The position numbers and the translations under genes were made by a program. Shown here in pieces: positions 43,560 through 55,350 of a stretch of 64,000 nucleotides of DNA (positions within the stretch are counted from its first letter, which is position 1; every line of letters begins with the position of its first letter). Source of the DNA: Adiantum capillus-veneris (taxonomy: Eukaryota; Streptophyta; Polypodiopsida; Polypodiales; Pteridaceae). The notes beneath the pieces are model-generated. The model was not told where the DNA came from, searched no databases, and was given only the letters and a program-made list of their open reading frames with translations. The stretch covers positions 11,546,148 through 11,610,147 of the forward strand of contig CM043969.1 in assembly GCA_014529385.2 (NCBI GenBank), read 5' to 3'.

Positions 43560-45110
43560 ATGGCTTCACGCAAGGATCAATCGACTCCCTCTGCATCTGG
43601 AGATGCGGGCAAGGATCACAACGAAGATTCAGACAAAGAGTATGGCCCGCCTCGGCCTACTCAAGCAGAGCGGCAAGAGATGGAGCGTCGCCAATTGATC
43701 GGCGATGCAACGAAGATAATGCTCAATTTTGCGAAGGACCCAAAATGTGCAAAATATATGAGCGAGACTTCTTTTCAAGAAGTGCATGAGCAGTGGGTGG
43801 CAGAAAACCACTACACCCACTCTCAAGAAACCTTCTTCTCACAAGAAATATTCAGAGAAGGAATTAGAAGAGGTGGTTGATGCACGATCGCCCAGCTTTT
43901 TGACGTGCAAAAGAAAGCCAAAAAGCACGGCAAAAAAAAGCATAAGAAAAGCACTGACTTCTCACGATATTTGGGTCGTCAGTCAACTTTTGATAAGGCA
44001 AAGAAATAGAAGAAGCGTGTTCGATTTGAAGGAGTACCCAGTTCTTCTTCTTCTTCTTCTGACAGTTCTTCTAGCTCTTCAGATTCCAGCGAAGAAGATA
44101 GAAAAGGTAAAAAGCGAAGCAAGAAACAAAGCTTCGGAAAGGGCAAGAAAAAGGCAAAGAAGGCTAAATCTCACCCAGAGACTGACAGTTTTACTGAGGA
44201 CTCGTCTACAGACAGCTCAGATTCCAATGACGAAAACTTTTATGCGAATCAGAAGAATTTTTACAAAGCTAACTAGTATGACTTTCTCGAAGATAAAAGC
44301 AACAAAGTCCGAGAGTTTAAGGAAGGTGGCCACTCGATCAAGTTTGATACTTTTTCAGGATACTCAGATGCTTCGAAGGCTTTGTCTTTTATATAGCAGT
44401 TTGACATCGCTTTCGCGGTAGGACGCTATTCAGAGCACTCCAAGATTCGGAGAGCTACCTCTTACCTTAAGGGGAATGCTCGTACTTGGTGGTCCACGCT
44501 TCTTTTAAACAAGATTGCGCCAGTTAAATGGCTGAAATTTAAGAAGCTTTTTATTTCTTCTTGGTTGACGCAAGAATATGAACGAGATATACGAGCTGCT
44601 TGGAACCATCTTCGGATGACCAAGAAAGATACAATCAATGCTTATTGTGAAAGATTCTGGAGCTCTTTTCTACCCGCCTCTTCATTCAAGAAGATCTCGT
44701 TCGGAGAACAGATTGAGCGGTTTACCTTGGGTCTACCTACAGAGATCCAAGATCACTGCTTGGAACAGAAGTCAGGTTCTATTTAGGAGTTGATGAGTCA
44801 TGCGAAGCGGGGCTTTGCCATTCACTCTGGTAGTCTGACCTACCCCACAGATGAGGCCATGACACGATGAACCGAACAAACTTCTTGGAATGAAAGTAGA
44901 AAGAAAAAGATCAACCCGGAGAAAAAGGATGCACGACCCAAGCTTACTCCTGAGGAGAGAGCTTGCTTCATCAGAGAGGGGAAGTGCTTTGGATGCGGGG
45001 AACATGGACATATCTCCGTGAAGTGCCCTAAAAAGGCACAGAAAGAATAGAGTGATAAAGATGACGACCGGCTTGAGAGTTCGAGAGCATCTGAGGAACG
45101 TGGCAGAAAA
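43560..45110 (+). pseudogene. gag: GYP1-B gag
   Basis: ATG at 43560 (MASRKDQSTPSASGDAGKDH), giving the full N-terminus lost from GYP1-A. A 4-bp insertion near 43793 shifts the frame. TAG codons at 44007-44009, 44394-44396 and 45047-45049 replace CAG in GYP1-A. It shows the gag core (44400-44800) and the CCHC knuckle (CFGCGEHGHISVKC, near 44990-45030). Confidence 0.92.
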
Positions 45111-46260
45111 GCCAGAAAGAACAGCAGAACTGGTACCACATGGCGTGGCACCTACACCGAATCTAATGGATGAAAGTACAAACTTTGCCGCTTTTGGGGC
45201 AAAGTGAAGGATTAGGAAGCTCTTTTGAAGGAGCCAAGGCGAACTTCTTTTCACTTGGAATTGGCGGCTCGATTTGGAATTACGCCCGACAGACTCACGC
45301 CACAGGCGGAGGTAGTTCGACTGGCACCCGGCTGATGGGATATTGCCATTACACCGAGCATTGGAAAACTTCGTTTGCAATGATAGGGGTGTTCAGGGCA
45401 CGCGAGTGACATTCTACTCAGGATCCCTTGGTACCACAAGAACTACGCCGTGGTTGACTACCGGGCCGAGAAAGCGACTTTGATAAATGAAGGGCTTAGA
45501 GATTGTACTTGATGAACTTTAGTTTCTTACTCATTCTTTTGGGAGAGAACTGAACGATGGATAAAGGTTGAATATGTTTTGACCTGATTAAAAGAACGCC
45601 AAGATTTTTCTCCACACTCATACCGATTGCTTTTCAGAGGGCCTGAAGATCAAACCATTGATCTGATACCTGGAAGCACGCCACCGAACCGGCCACCTTA
45701 CCGTGTGAGCTGAGTACAGAATGAAAAGATTATGAACCCAATGAAAGACCTCTTGGAAAAGGGTCTTGTCTAACATAGTACTTCACCGTATTGCTATCCA
45801 CTGTTGTTGGATTTGAAGAAAGATGGATCTTGGAGAATGTGTATCGATTACAGCGCTCTCAATGAAATCACCATCAAGAACAGATTTCCAATTCCTAGGA
45901 TCGATGATATACTCGATAGGTTACAGGGATCCTCGTGCTCTAGCAGGATTGACTTGAAGAGTGGATATCACCAGATCCGAGTCGATCCGACTTTTGGATT
46001 ATTTGAGTTTTTGGTGATGCCTTTTGGCTTAACCAATGCTCCTCCGACATTTAACCGGATGATGGACAGGATTTTTCAAGAGTACGGGCTATTTGTTGGC
46101 ACTTTATTTGATGATATCATTGTTTTCTCCAAGAATGAAGCAGACCAAAGAGATCATATGCTTCAGAGATACATTTTTTTGGGGACACTTTGTCTAAGCA
46201 AACAAGAGTGCAAATGGATCCGGCCAAGATAGACACTATCTGTGATTCGCCCGATTTTAA
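45111..46260 (+). pseudogene. pol: GYP1-B protease and reverse transcriptase
   Basis: A degraded protease stretch (45150-45480) precedes the RT. The 45804-46232 frame shows WRMCIDYSALNEITIKNRFP, SRIDLKSGYHQIRVDP, FLVMPFGLTNAPPTFN and FDDIIVFSKNE. Compared with GYP1-A, the ten or so residues after YHQI (GDVYKTAFRT) are missing. Confidence 0.92.
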
Positions 46261-47610
46261 GAATGTCCATGAAGTTGAAAGCTTCTTGGGACTGTGTTCG
46301 TACTACAGACGGTTCATTCGAAAGTTTGCAGAGGCTGCTTCCCCTTTGCATATCTTGATAGAGAAAGGAGTCCCTTTCTCGTGGGGATTCACAGAGGTGA
46401 CTACCTTTCAGACATTGAAAGAGAAATTGACTACAGGACCAGATTTGACTTTGCCGGACTTGCAGAAGTCATTTGAAGTATTTATTGATGCTTACAGTCG
46501 TAGTCTAGGTGCGGTCTTAATGCAAGAAGGCCATGTCATTGCTTACGAGAGCCGATTGTTCTCTAGGCCGGAGATTACAACACAGATTTATGAAAAAGAG
46601 CTTTTGGTGGTTATCCATGCTCTTACTCAGTGGCGGCATTACCTATCGGAGCGGATTTTACTGTCTTTACAGACCATCAGAGTTTGCGCTACTTCTTGCC
46701 ACAGAAGCAACTTTTGGAAAAGCAGATGCGGTGGGCGAACATCTTGTCACAGTTTCACTTCCAGATTGTCCATGTGCAGGGACAGGAATGTGGTGGCAGA
46801 TGCTTTGTCTCGGAAGCCGTTGGATCTGGCTATTTCGGCGATACATCATAGGAGCTTTGAGGATATGGTCGATCAGTATACCACAGATACCAATTTTGCT
46901 AATATTTTCACACGGATACGGGATGGGGAGACAGTAGCTGGATACTCCCTTTGGGGAGGCTACTTGATGAGAAAGACTACGTTGTGCGTTACACAGCTGT
47001 TGTGGGAAAAGGTTATGAGTGAATTCCACTGTCCACCTTTTACAGGTCACCGCGGCATTGCTACCACCATGAAGGGGTAGAGAGATACTTCTTTTGGTCG
47101 AGACTCAAAAAGGATGTGGAAGAGTTTGTGCGCAGTATGTCGAAAGGTCAAGTTTTACAGGCACAAGGCACAGGAATTGTTACAGCCTTTACCCATACCC
47201 ACCCGCCCCTGGGAAAATATTGCAATGGATTTCATTTTTGATCTCCCGAGAACACAAAATGATCACGATGATTTTCCGATTACATGGCAGGTCTGAGACG
47301 ATTGTCTCCGACAGAGACCCCAGATTTATGAGTTTGTTTTGGAAGGCAATTTGGGAGAACATTGGCACGCGGTTGCAGTTCTCATCATCGTTCCACTTGC
47401 AGACTGATGGGCAATCTGAGATTGCCAATTCCGTGGTTTTAGATTTATTGAAGTCTTGCATCTCGGATCAGAAGACTCGATGGAAAAAGAACTTACCTTT
47501 GGTGGAATTTGCCTACAATAACAAGATACACTCTTCGATGGGGAAGACGCCATTTGAGATTGTTGAAAGTGCTGCGAAGGTTCCATCCTTCCTGAGCACG
47601 AAAGATTAGA
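46261..47610 (+). pseudogene. pol: GYP1-B RNase H and integrase
   Basis: RNase H: FIDAYSRSLGAVLMQ and YEKELLVVIHAL; a one-base change near 46650 shifts the frame at the TDHQSL motif. Integrase: GHRGIATTMKG, a damaged CxxC near 47130, a deletion of the VVDRFSKQAHF segment, then SDRDPRFMS and the final catalytic helix (to 47500). Inactive. Confidence 0.9.
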
Positions 47611-48178
47611 TATTTGAAGCAGATGAATATTCGCGAGATTTGGATATGGCTTTTGCCAAGGTTCGCGAGACTTTGCAGAAGTCTCAAGAACGACAGAAAA
47701 AGACAGCGGATCGCCATCGTCGCGACTTGAAACTGAAGAAGGATGATTGGGTACTCTTACGTTTTGAGAAGGCACGCCTAAGAAAGAAAAAGGGAAAGGA
47801 GAGGCTTCTTCCAAAGCTTACTATGCGATACTACGGCCCTTTCTAGATCACCGAAAAGATAAATGATGTCTCCTTCCGATTGAAACTGCTAGATACTTGG
47901 AGGATTCACAATGCATTGCATGTGAGTCTCTTGAAACCTGTTAAGGGTAATGTGCCTGATGATGGAGAGCCTGATGAGCAACCTGCAGTGGAAGAAAACG
48001 AGGAGACCCTTGTTCCTGAACAGATTTTGGCACATACAAATACGAAGAAAGGTAAAGTCCGAAGGCGGTTCTTGGTTAAGTTCAAGAATTTTCCAGCATT
48101 TCATGCCAAGTGGATGGAGGAGGAGAACCTAACAGATACTCCTCAGATTGCGAAACTTTACCTCGATGTTTTGGTTTA
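47611..48178 (+). pseudogene. pol: GYP1-B integrase C-terminus and chromodomain
   Basis: After TAG at 47607-47609: MAFAKVRETLQKSQERQKKT, MRYYGPF (TAG replacing CAG at 47845), [17 protein letters not shown]. The chromodomain reads [20 protein letters not shown] and ends at TAG 48177-48179. This is the best-preserved chromodomain in the window. Confidence 0.9.
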
Positions 48179-48765
48179 GCATAGTCTACTCCAAACGGAA
48201 CCCAGAAATTCAGCTTGGCCGAAGATCTGGTGCAGTGGAATGCACAAGAGGGGAGTTACTCCGCTCCTTTGTCAATAGATGCCTTGATTTTGATACTAAA
48301 GTCACTGATGTCTCTTTGAGCTTCAGGGATACTGAGAGGTGACAGTATTCTGCTGGATGACTTTATGAAATGAAATTCCTGATAATGATAGTGATTTGTT
48401 CTTGACTTCTTTTGAGTGCACGAACTGATAGCCAAAATGACTGCAGCATTTTGGTTTGATTGATCTCGAATAGACATGGTTGCAATAGGGGTTAGTCAAT
48501 CGGACATCGATGAGGTCCCTATTGGACCTAGATGTGATTGCTAGCTACATTGCCGATAAATCATGGTCTAAGATCCGAATGAATGTTCAATGTCATGTGA
48601 TGTCCTGTGATGTCATGTGATGTGACTGTCGATTTTGTACATGTGCTAGATGTGTGTTGCTAGTACGTAGGTACTAACAGTCAGTGTCTGCTAAGACGGT
48701 TTATGGCTTTTGTCGGTTTTGTAGGCGTAATCGCGGTCGATTACAATGCTTTCAAGAGGGGGGTA
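48179..48765 (+). other. GYP1-B 3' untranslated region and polypurine tract
   Basis: Non-coding; it includes ATGTGATGTCCTGTGATGTC repeats near 48594-48625. The polypurine tract AAGAGGGGGGTA at 48754-48765 is the plus-strand primer. Confidence 0.88.
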
Positions 48766-49294
48766 TGTCACAAAGTGATGACGTGGTGGACAACAAAAAC
48801 CCTAATTTCTGCCAAAAACCCTAATTTTTGAAAATCGCGAAGGCTAAACAAAAAGAAAAAAAATAAAAAATTTGATGAGCGACGCAAAATTTGCTTTTTC
48901 TCTATGCAATGAGAAAGAGAGAGAATGCTTTGGCTTTCAAGTTTTCACTCTCTGTGAGAGAGAGAGAGAGAGAGAGCAATTGCTTTTGATTTGAAGCTTT
49001 TGGGGTTCTACTTTTGGGCATCCCTTGTAAGCTTTAAATTAGTGGTGAGGGCCTCACTTCTCAGAGCATCTGGACGTAGAGTCTGAGAGTGAATCCAAAC
49101 CCACTCTCTTGTACTTTGAACTGATTAATACAAAAAGAAATACCGAAAGGGGCGCCAATCTTTCGGGCCACTATCTCTAGGCACGGAACTCCGCCGGGCC
49201 AATGCAAATCTATTGTGATCTGGGAATTGTTTTGAAGTGGTTATTTGGTGCTGTCGCGATTGATTCTTGACTTGCAGTGTACAAGTCTGTTACA
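48766..49294 (+). repeat. GYP1-B 3' LTR (529 bp)
   Basis: TGTCACAAAG to GTCTGTTACA, followed by GGAAT. Compared with the 5' LTR it has an indel in the AACCCTAA block and in the GA run at 48955-48976, plus scattered substitutions, so the insertion is not very recent. Confidence 0.96.
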
Positions 49295-49299
49295 GGAAT
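49295..49299. repeat. GYP1-B target-site duplication GGAAT, right copy
   Basis: Partner of 42943-42947. Confidence 0.96.
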
Positions 49300-49478
49300 T
49301 GCAATGGGTCTTTCAAGCTTGATGTGGGTGCCTTTGAGGACGGCTTTAGAGAAAGAGATATTATGTTCTATTCAGAGACTCACCACGCCCCGGGTTAGAT
49401 GATGCCACATGTGACTGTATATGGATGGGAGATGGCTCATCAAGTAGATGCGAGATCTGAACATGGGAGTAGATGATT

Positions 49479-49503
49479 GGGGGGGGGGGGGGGGGGGGGG
49501 GGG
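49479..49503. repeat. Poly-G run (25 G)
   Basis: Uninterrupted G25 within the LINE-F endonuclease. Confidence 0.98.
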
Positions 49504-52285
49504 TAGAAGCTCTTTTCAGGAAAGATTTGCAGTCGCTTGTACATATTGTTGGGGGAGACGATCGTGCCAGGTACATGTAGGTGAGATTGAAGGCTGACAC
49601 AAGCAGATTTCTCTACATTGCCATATGCTACTTTGCTCCAAGTGCATCAACCTATGTATCACCTAGAGGAGAGTCTCCTTTCTCTCTGGTTCATGATGAC
49701 ATATGGGAGTTCTCTGGGATGGGGACATCATTCTCTTGGAAGACTTCAACGCCGGAACGGGCAACCGTTAGACAGTCTTCTATGATACCTCGGAGGAGAT
49801 GTTGAGAGAGTTGGACACCATAGACATGGGGCTGAACGTACCCTCACAGGATACAAAATGTATGGAGTATGGGAGATACTTGCTAGATATGGGCACCACA
49901 CATGGGTTAGCTATACTTAATGGCTTATAGAGATTCCCAACAGCTCCCAGGTTTACTTGCTTCCCACATTGTCACGGAACTAGCACGGTGGATTATGTTA
50001 AGGCCACGCCGAGCTTTCTTTCCCATATTGAGGACTTCACAGTTGGACCTGGCCCATTAAGATAGTAGAGGACCATGCCTTTTGACACTGGACATCTCCT
50101 TCCAATTCACCATAGCTCAGAAGACATAAGCAAGAGGTCCTACAAGATATACTTTCACTCTGGACGGACTATGTTTACATAGATGGGATTTAAAGACGCC
50201 TATTCACAGAGAATCCAGGGTGACCTTTGGAGGAGCTCACCCATATTCTGGCAGCGACTCTATGGGATGCGGCTAGGGAGGCCTCTATCCACGTACACAG
50301 CCCGAGCATAGCAATGAATAGGTGTGCAAGTGCAGCAGACCATAAGACAATAAGTTTTCAAACAATTGCAGAAAAGCTATTATACTAAAAGGAGTGAACA
50401 AGTCTTCTGTCGTCTATCAAAACATCCACACCAGCACTTTTATTTTGTCATGGATATTACCATTGCAGAACCCAATTTAATGCACTTAGAATGTCAACAA
50501 CATTTTCTCTCAGTGAAGTGTACGACCACCTTGTGTATATTTTTTATGCCTCTCTGCTTCTAATTAATCAAGAGAGGATACTCTATACATCGTTGCCATG
50601 AGGAGTGCAGAGATTTGAGAGCCCTACTACAAAGAGAGATTTCTCTGGAAATTATCACTCATAGACAGTCGCGCATTGCCTTCCGACGTTTAGTACGTCG
50701 GAAGAAGATGGCCTTTCTAGCTAGACTTGAGCAGGAGTTATACCAGCTATTTTTGAGTTAGGATTCTTGGCGGCTTTTTCATGAATGCTTTCCCGCTCTA
50801 TCTATTACTTCTCCAAAGGTGTGTAACATCCCTATATACAGTGTCGGAGCATCACCACCAAGGCCATGCCCACATGCCATTGACTTCTTTACAGCAAAGA
50901 TGGTAAGGAAAGCCATTGACATGATGAAGCATACAAGAGCTTATGATCATGAGGGATTAGTGGCCGAACATTTTATTCATGCCAGAGATATGCTTGCAAA
51001 GTTTTTAGCTATGATGTTCGTCCGTGCTATGTGTGAGGGCCTAGTGAGACTTGAAGTTTGTCTACTATCATGCTTTTCCTAAAGGTGGGAGACCTTATGG
51101 AGCCTGGGAACTACCATACCATTATGATCGGTCACACATTAGCACGGTTATACGCATCCATTCTCGAGCAGCAATTGAACAGACGTGCAGAGAGAGGGTA
51201 TACAAGCAACAAGGCAGGCAGGTTTCAGGAGGTGTTTCGCTACTCTTCATCACATCCCGACTCTACGAGCCATTATTAAGGAGGGCAGATCACAAGGCAA
51301 ACGGATATATTGTAGCTTTGTGGACTTTCGCAAATCTTTTGATATAGTATCCAGAGCTAGACTGATGCGGCGATTGTAGGTCATTTTTATACAGATCAGT
51401 TGCAGGGCAGGTACACACTCGCGAGGGAATTTCTACCTTGGTTCACTCCACTATTGGAGTGAAACAGGGACGCCTGTTACCTCCTACTTTGTTTGATATG
51501 TCTGTAGATCAGGCCTTTAATTACATTACGAGACTAGGGGACACCTAGAAGGGACATGGATCCCACTTTTGTTATATGCTCATGGTATTGTGTTGATTTC
51601 TGACTCCCCAGAGAAAATACAGTTCCATTTGGATGCCTTGCATGTGTTTGCGGAGGATAGAGGATTGCCTGTCAAGGTTATGGTGTTTAACACCACACCG
51701 CAATGGGTCAAGAGGTCAGCTCCCACATTTACCTATGGGCAAGAAATTTGTGGAGTATACAGATGCATATACTTATCTGGGGATAGTTTCCAATGGGCAA
51801 GTTTTTTTGCTCAGAAGAGCAGCAGAGACTAGATTGACCAGAGCCTATGCAACCTTGGAGAGACTTGAGAGGATGTGTTCGCAGGTTTAGTTTTAGAAAT
51901 CACGAACCAAACTTTGGCCTTTTTTGGTGACCTCATTTATGATATATGGGGTGTTGGTTGTCATGGCAGAGTTGGTAGCACTAACGGACGGAAAGGGATG
52001 GAGAGGCCCTTGGTATCTATGATTCCTCGGATGATTAGAGCCAAGGTACACTGCCTTCCTTCTAGTACTCTTTGGAGGCCCCCTCTCTCACTGTGACACG
52101 GACGAAGATTAGTAGACTTATCCGTCAGGACTTGATTCAAATGGACACCAGGAGGACTTGGATAGAACCAACTCAAGAGTTGGGCATGAAGATGGATTTT
52201 TACAGAGAACATTTTCTTCAACTCAAAGCAGATTTCTCTGTAGTCAGGCCCAACTATATGGATACACATTTATCATATGGGGCCC

Positions 52286-53589
52286 TGAAACCGGTCTATA
52301 GGGCAGTAGACTTTGGCTCTCACCCGAAACTTTACTTTAGAATTTAGGACACAGAGAAACTTTGCAAATAAAACCTGTAACTCGAATTAACACTTCGAAC
52401 ACATGGCTTGGAAGCTAGAGCGCTCCAAGAAAACGCAGACAACCTGTTAGCACCAAAGACTGGTGCCCCTTTCGGTATTTCTTTATTCTTATAAAAAAGG
52501 GAATAAAACCTGCGATTTCCTACAAGCTGTCCTGCATAATCCGGGCTGAAAAAGAGCTTTTATGGCCCAATTTCAGCAACATAAATGTACTAGGAAACTT
52601 CACAGAAAAAATCCCCACACAATGGATGACTTTCCCGGCGCATACGGACACTTTACAAAACCTGGTGAGAATCTACAGCAAGCTGAATTCTTTGTTTTCT
52701 GCCGTAAAATTACGCCAAATCACCTATTTATCGATCCCCTCGCTTCCCCGGAGCTCCTCTTGCTATAAGGGACCGATTAGGGCCAAAACCCTAAACGTGC
52801 AAATTTACACGGCAGGCTTTAATTTCCTGTTTTGAGCTCCGTTTCACAAGCGGAACGAGCCCTCATACTCTCGCACTTGCTGGGCTACTTGCCCTCTGAA
52901 TCGGACGAGATTTCTCACGAGAAATCTCTCCACATTCACCTGTACTTGCGGGGGATTAGCAATTAGCTAATCCAATACCTGGACACGAGGCTCTTGCCTC
53001 GGCATATGCGCATGAACCCACATAACTGTACATACAGATGAGTAGCCCTCGAGCGGAGCATCACGATTCTGTATTCAAAAGGGGGGAGAGGTGCGCGAGA
53101 CAGGAATCATCGTGCTACATAGTGCAAGGGAAAAAGCAAGCTTTCCAATTAAAGCTTCATCACCTACATCAACTACTGACACACACTCTGTAGGTCACAC
53201 TGAGTAAAAATCAGCCTCCTCTTTTATTTTGGGCGCCCCTCTTCAACTGGACTTGGCAAAATCATCTAGAGCCTCCAAGTGTCCACTTTGCCTCTTTTGA
53301 GTTAATTTCCTAGTACCACCGACTTATAAGCGTAACGAGGGGCCTAAATGACTTTGAGCTGAGCCTAGACACCCTTTTAAAGCTCGGATTCCAATGCTCG
53401 TCAGCGTGACCAACTCGTGGCGACAAGACCTTTCCATCTGCGGGTGAAACTCTCGGCTGTTGGCCGTTTCACACTGGTCATACAATGTCCGGTCATTTGC
53501 AACTTCAAAAAGAGGGTCCCAAAAAATAAATAAAAATTATCGGAAAGAAACCAACAACTAAGGTTAGCGGTTGTCACGTCCTCGTGACA
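52286..53589 (-). repeat. GYP2 3' LTR, minus orientation (1304 bp)
   Basis: Plus-strand ends TGAAACCGGT and CCTCGTGACA. It is the inverted counterpart of 57065-58234, and is longer by about 135 bp because the right copy lacks a block between GAATTCA and GCCCGG. It contains the AAGAAATACCGAAAGGGGCACC box near 52463-52482. Confidence 0.9.
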
Positions 53590-54235
53590 TACCACCCCTC
53601 TTGAAATTGCAAACATCCTCGATTGCATGCCATATATACATACCATTGATGATCTTGTGTTGTTAGCACGCTTTTATCATCGCGTGTACCTGCAAGAAAG
53701 GTTATAATACATAGATACAAATGACTTAAATGAGACCTTCATACTTTTGTCATTTCCATCTATTATAGAAGTGAACATTATACCTTAACACTTGAAGAGC
53801 GATGCACACTTCTATTACACTGAATCGATACGTACACTTGATGTGCTAGCTCTATCGTTACCCCTCCTCTGGACACCTTGGGTTGGGGCATACGTGGGAT
53901 GTAACCCAAAGGCCTCAAGGTAAAGCTGCAATACATTTGGTGACTCTGACAGTTCATGCTCTTCCATACACTTTGCATCCATATGTAAATAGTTCTTGAG
54001 CTTCACCAAATAGCGTCTTGCAACCTGTCCCTTAACTTTTCTTTCCTTATGTGCCAAAATCTGCTCAGGAACCAAAATCTCATCATGTTCATCAATTTCT
54101 GGCCGATCCTCCCGTGGCATATCTTCTGGCACATGACCCACAATGGGTCTTAGAAGACTCACGTGAAACGCATTATGAATCTTTCAAGTGTTAGGAAATT
54201 TTAGCCTACAAGCAACATCGTCCCCGTTCCCATCC
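53590..54235 (-). pseudogene. pol: GYP2 integrase end and chromodomain, minus strand
   Basis: An inverted polypurine tract (CAAGAGGGGTGGTA on the minus strand) adjoins the LTR. Further right, the minus-strand frame 53815-54162 reads RRYLVKLKNYLHMDAKCMEE, a chromodomain, preceded by HNAFHVSLLRP (one stop just before) of the integrase C-terminus. Homology ends at about 54235, where an L1 fragment starts. The rest of gag-pol is missing. Confidence 0.85.
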
Positions 54236-55198
54236 CAATTTAGATTTCATGCATGTTCCTTTGCATGCTTAAGTTACGCGTAGATCTTGAGACAAAGATT
54301 CGGCGTAGAGTACTATGACTCAAGTGACCATGCAAATTAGCGTTTCACCCATCTCAGTGCTCCCATGCGATCTTGTGAGGTTTGACATACATTTTCGGGG
54401 GATGCTTTTGACTACTCCTTCATGCGTGTGTTTTGGAGAGGGTGAGCTCATGCCCCATGTGAAACCTGAGGTTTGTGATTCTACGGTGGGCCTCTCCTTT
54501 TCATCATGTGGATCTCATTCACGTGAGTGGACCATTGACGAGGATATTCAATGTGTCAAGACTCTACGTGATTGAATTTTCACACATTGTCAGCAATCTA
54601 GAGGTTACGAACCTGAGCTTGCCCTTGTGGGATCTTGCTCATTTTCATGTGGTGGCGTCAATCAATAAGCATGGGTTCGCCACATGGTAGTGAGGATTGT
54701 GGCAATTTGCAAACCTTCGGCAATCGACGTGTAATGTAATCATACATGAGGTTCTTCTTGTTAAATCCTTGGTACGAAGCTCTTATGTTCAAAAGCCATC
54801 CGAGCCTCTTGCGAAAGATCACCGATTGGTGGTGGCGGCAGTGTCAACTCCCTTCGCTGAGACGTCATGAGGGTCGTCTCATTGAATGTGAAGGGATTGG
54901 GTTTATTAAAGTTCATGCCTTGTCGTCACTGGTTAGGCCACGAACTTCACCAGTGCTTGGCGGGAGACAAATTGATTAATTGTTGCTTTAAGAGCATCAC
55001 TTATGCGAGAGCCTGCTTCAATGGTGTATTCTAACACTTGGCAGCAGGTATGATATATTTTGTCAACTGGCTTTAGCCCATAAGAGGGCAAGGAGGTGTA
55101 TGTATGATGATTGTAGAGTCTAGGCAGCAAGCCATTGTGGATAGAGGGATTATTGTTCCTCATAGGATGCAATGGATTACTCTTAAGGCTTAAGGGTG
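54236..55198 (+). pseudogene. L1-g, diverged L1 fragment: ORF1 end and endonuclease start
   Basis: Collinear with L1-b 60090-61050 but strongly diverged: DSTVGLSFSSCGSHSREWTI, VIEFSHIVSNLEVTNLSL, the ORF2 start at ATG 54866 (ATGAGGGTCGTCTCATTGAA), then GGVCMIVESRQQAIVD-like sequence near 55088-55140. The ATGA overlap at the ORF1/ORF2 boundary is kept (54866-54869). It stops at 55198, at a GYP2 LTR piece. Confidence 0.8.
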
Positions 55199-55350
55199 AG
55201 CTCATTTGGGGTGCTCTAGCTTCCAAGCAGTGTGTGTTCAAAGTGTTAATTCCAGTTACAGGTTTTATTTGCAAAGTTTCTCTGTGTCCTAAAGTCTAAA
55301 GTAAAGTTTCGGGTGAAATCCAAAGTCTACCGCCCTATAGACTGGTTTTA

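Larger units (their letters stand above)
42948..49294 (+). mobile_element. GYP1-B, complete Ty3/gypsy chromovirus (6347 bp)
   Basis: Two LTRs (543 and 529 bp), primer site, gag, protease, RT, RNase H, integrase, chromodomain and polypurine tract, all flanked by GGAAT. It is structurally complete but coding-dead: several CAG-to-TAG changes, a 4-bp insertion in gag near 43793, a loss in RT near 45985, and deletions in integrase near 47140-47290. Confidence 0.97.
36479..52285 (+). mobile_element. LINE-F, non-LTR retrotransposon split by NAE and GYP1-B
   Basis: Three blocks, 36479-37262, 42773-42947 and 49295-52285, join cleanly once NAE (target duplication ATGAT) and GYP1-B (target duplication GGAAT) are removed. 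They give ORF1 then ORF2 with endonuclease and RT. The 5' end abuts a CT/CA microsatellite. The 3' end is cut by a GYP2 LTR at 52286, so the C-terminal tail seen in LINE-F2 is missing. Confidence 0.88.
49295..52285 (+). pseudogene. LINE-F ORF2: endonuclease and reverse transcriptase
   Basis: Endonuclease 49300-50070: IMFYSETHH (catalytic Glu), YIAICYFAPSASTY, LEDFNAGTG (the GDFN motif with G changed to E), GLAILNG, FTCFPHCHGTSTVDYV. A 25-base G run (49479-49503) interrupts. RT from about 50880: YDHEGLVAEHFIHA, motif A FVDFRKSFD, motif B GVKQGR, motif C LLYAHGIVL (YADD changed to YAHG). The thumb ends at MDTHLSYG, where the GYP2 LTR begins. Catalytically dead, with many shifts. Confidence 0.88.
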
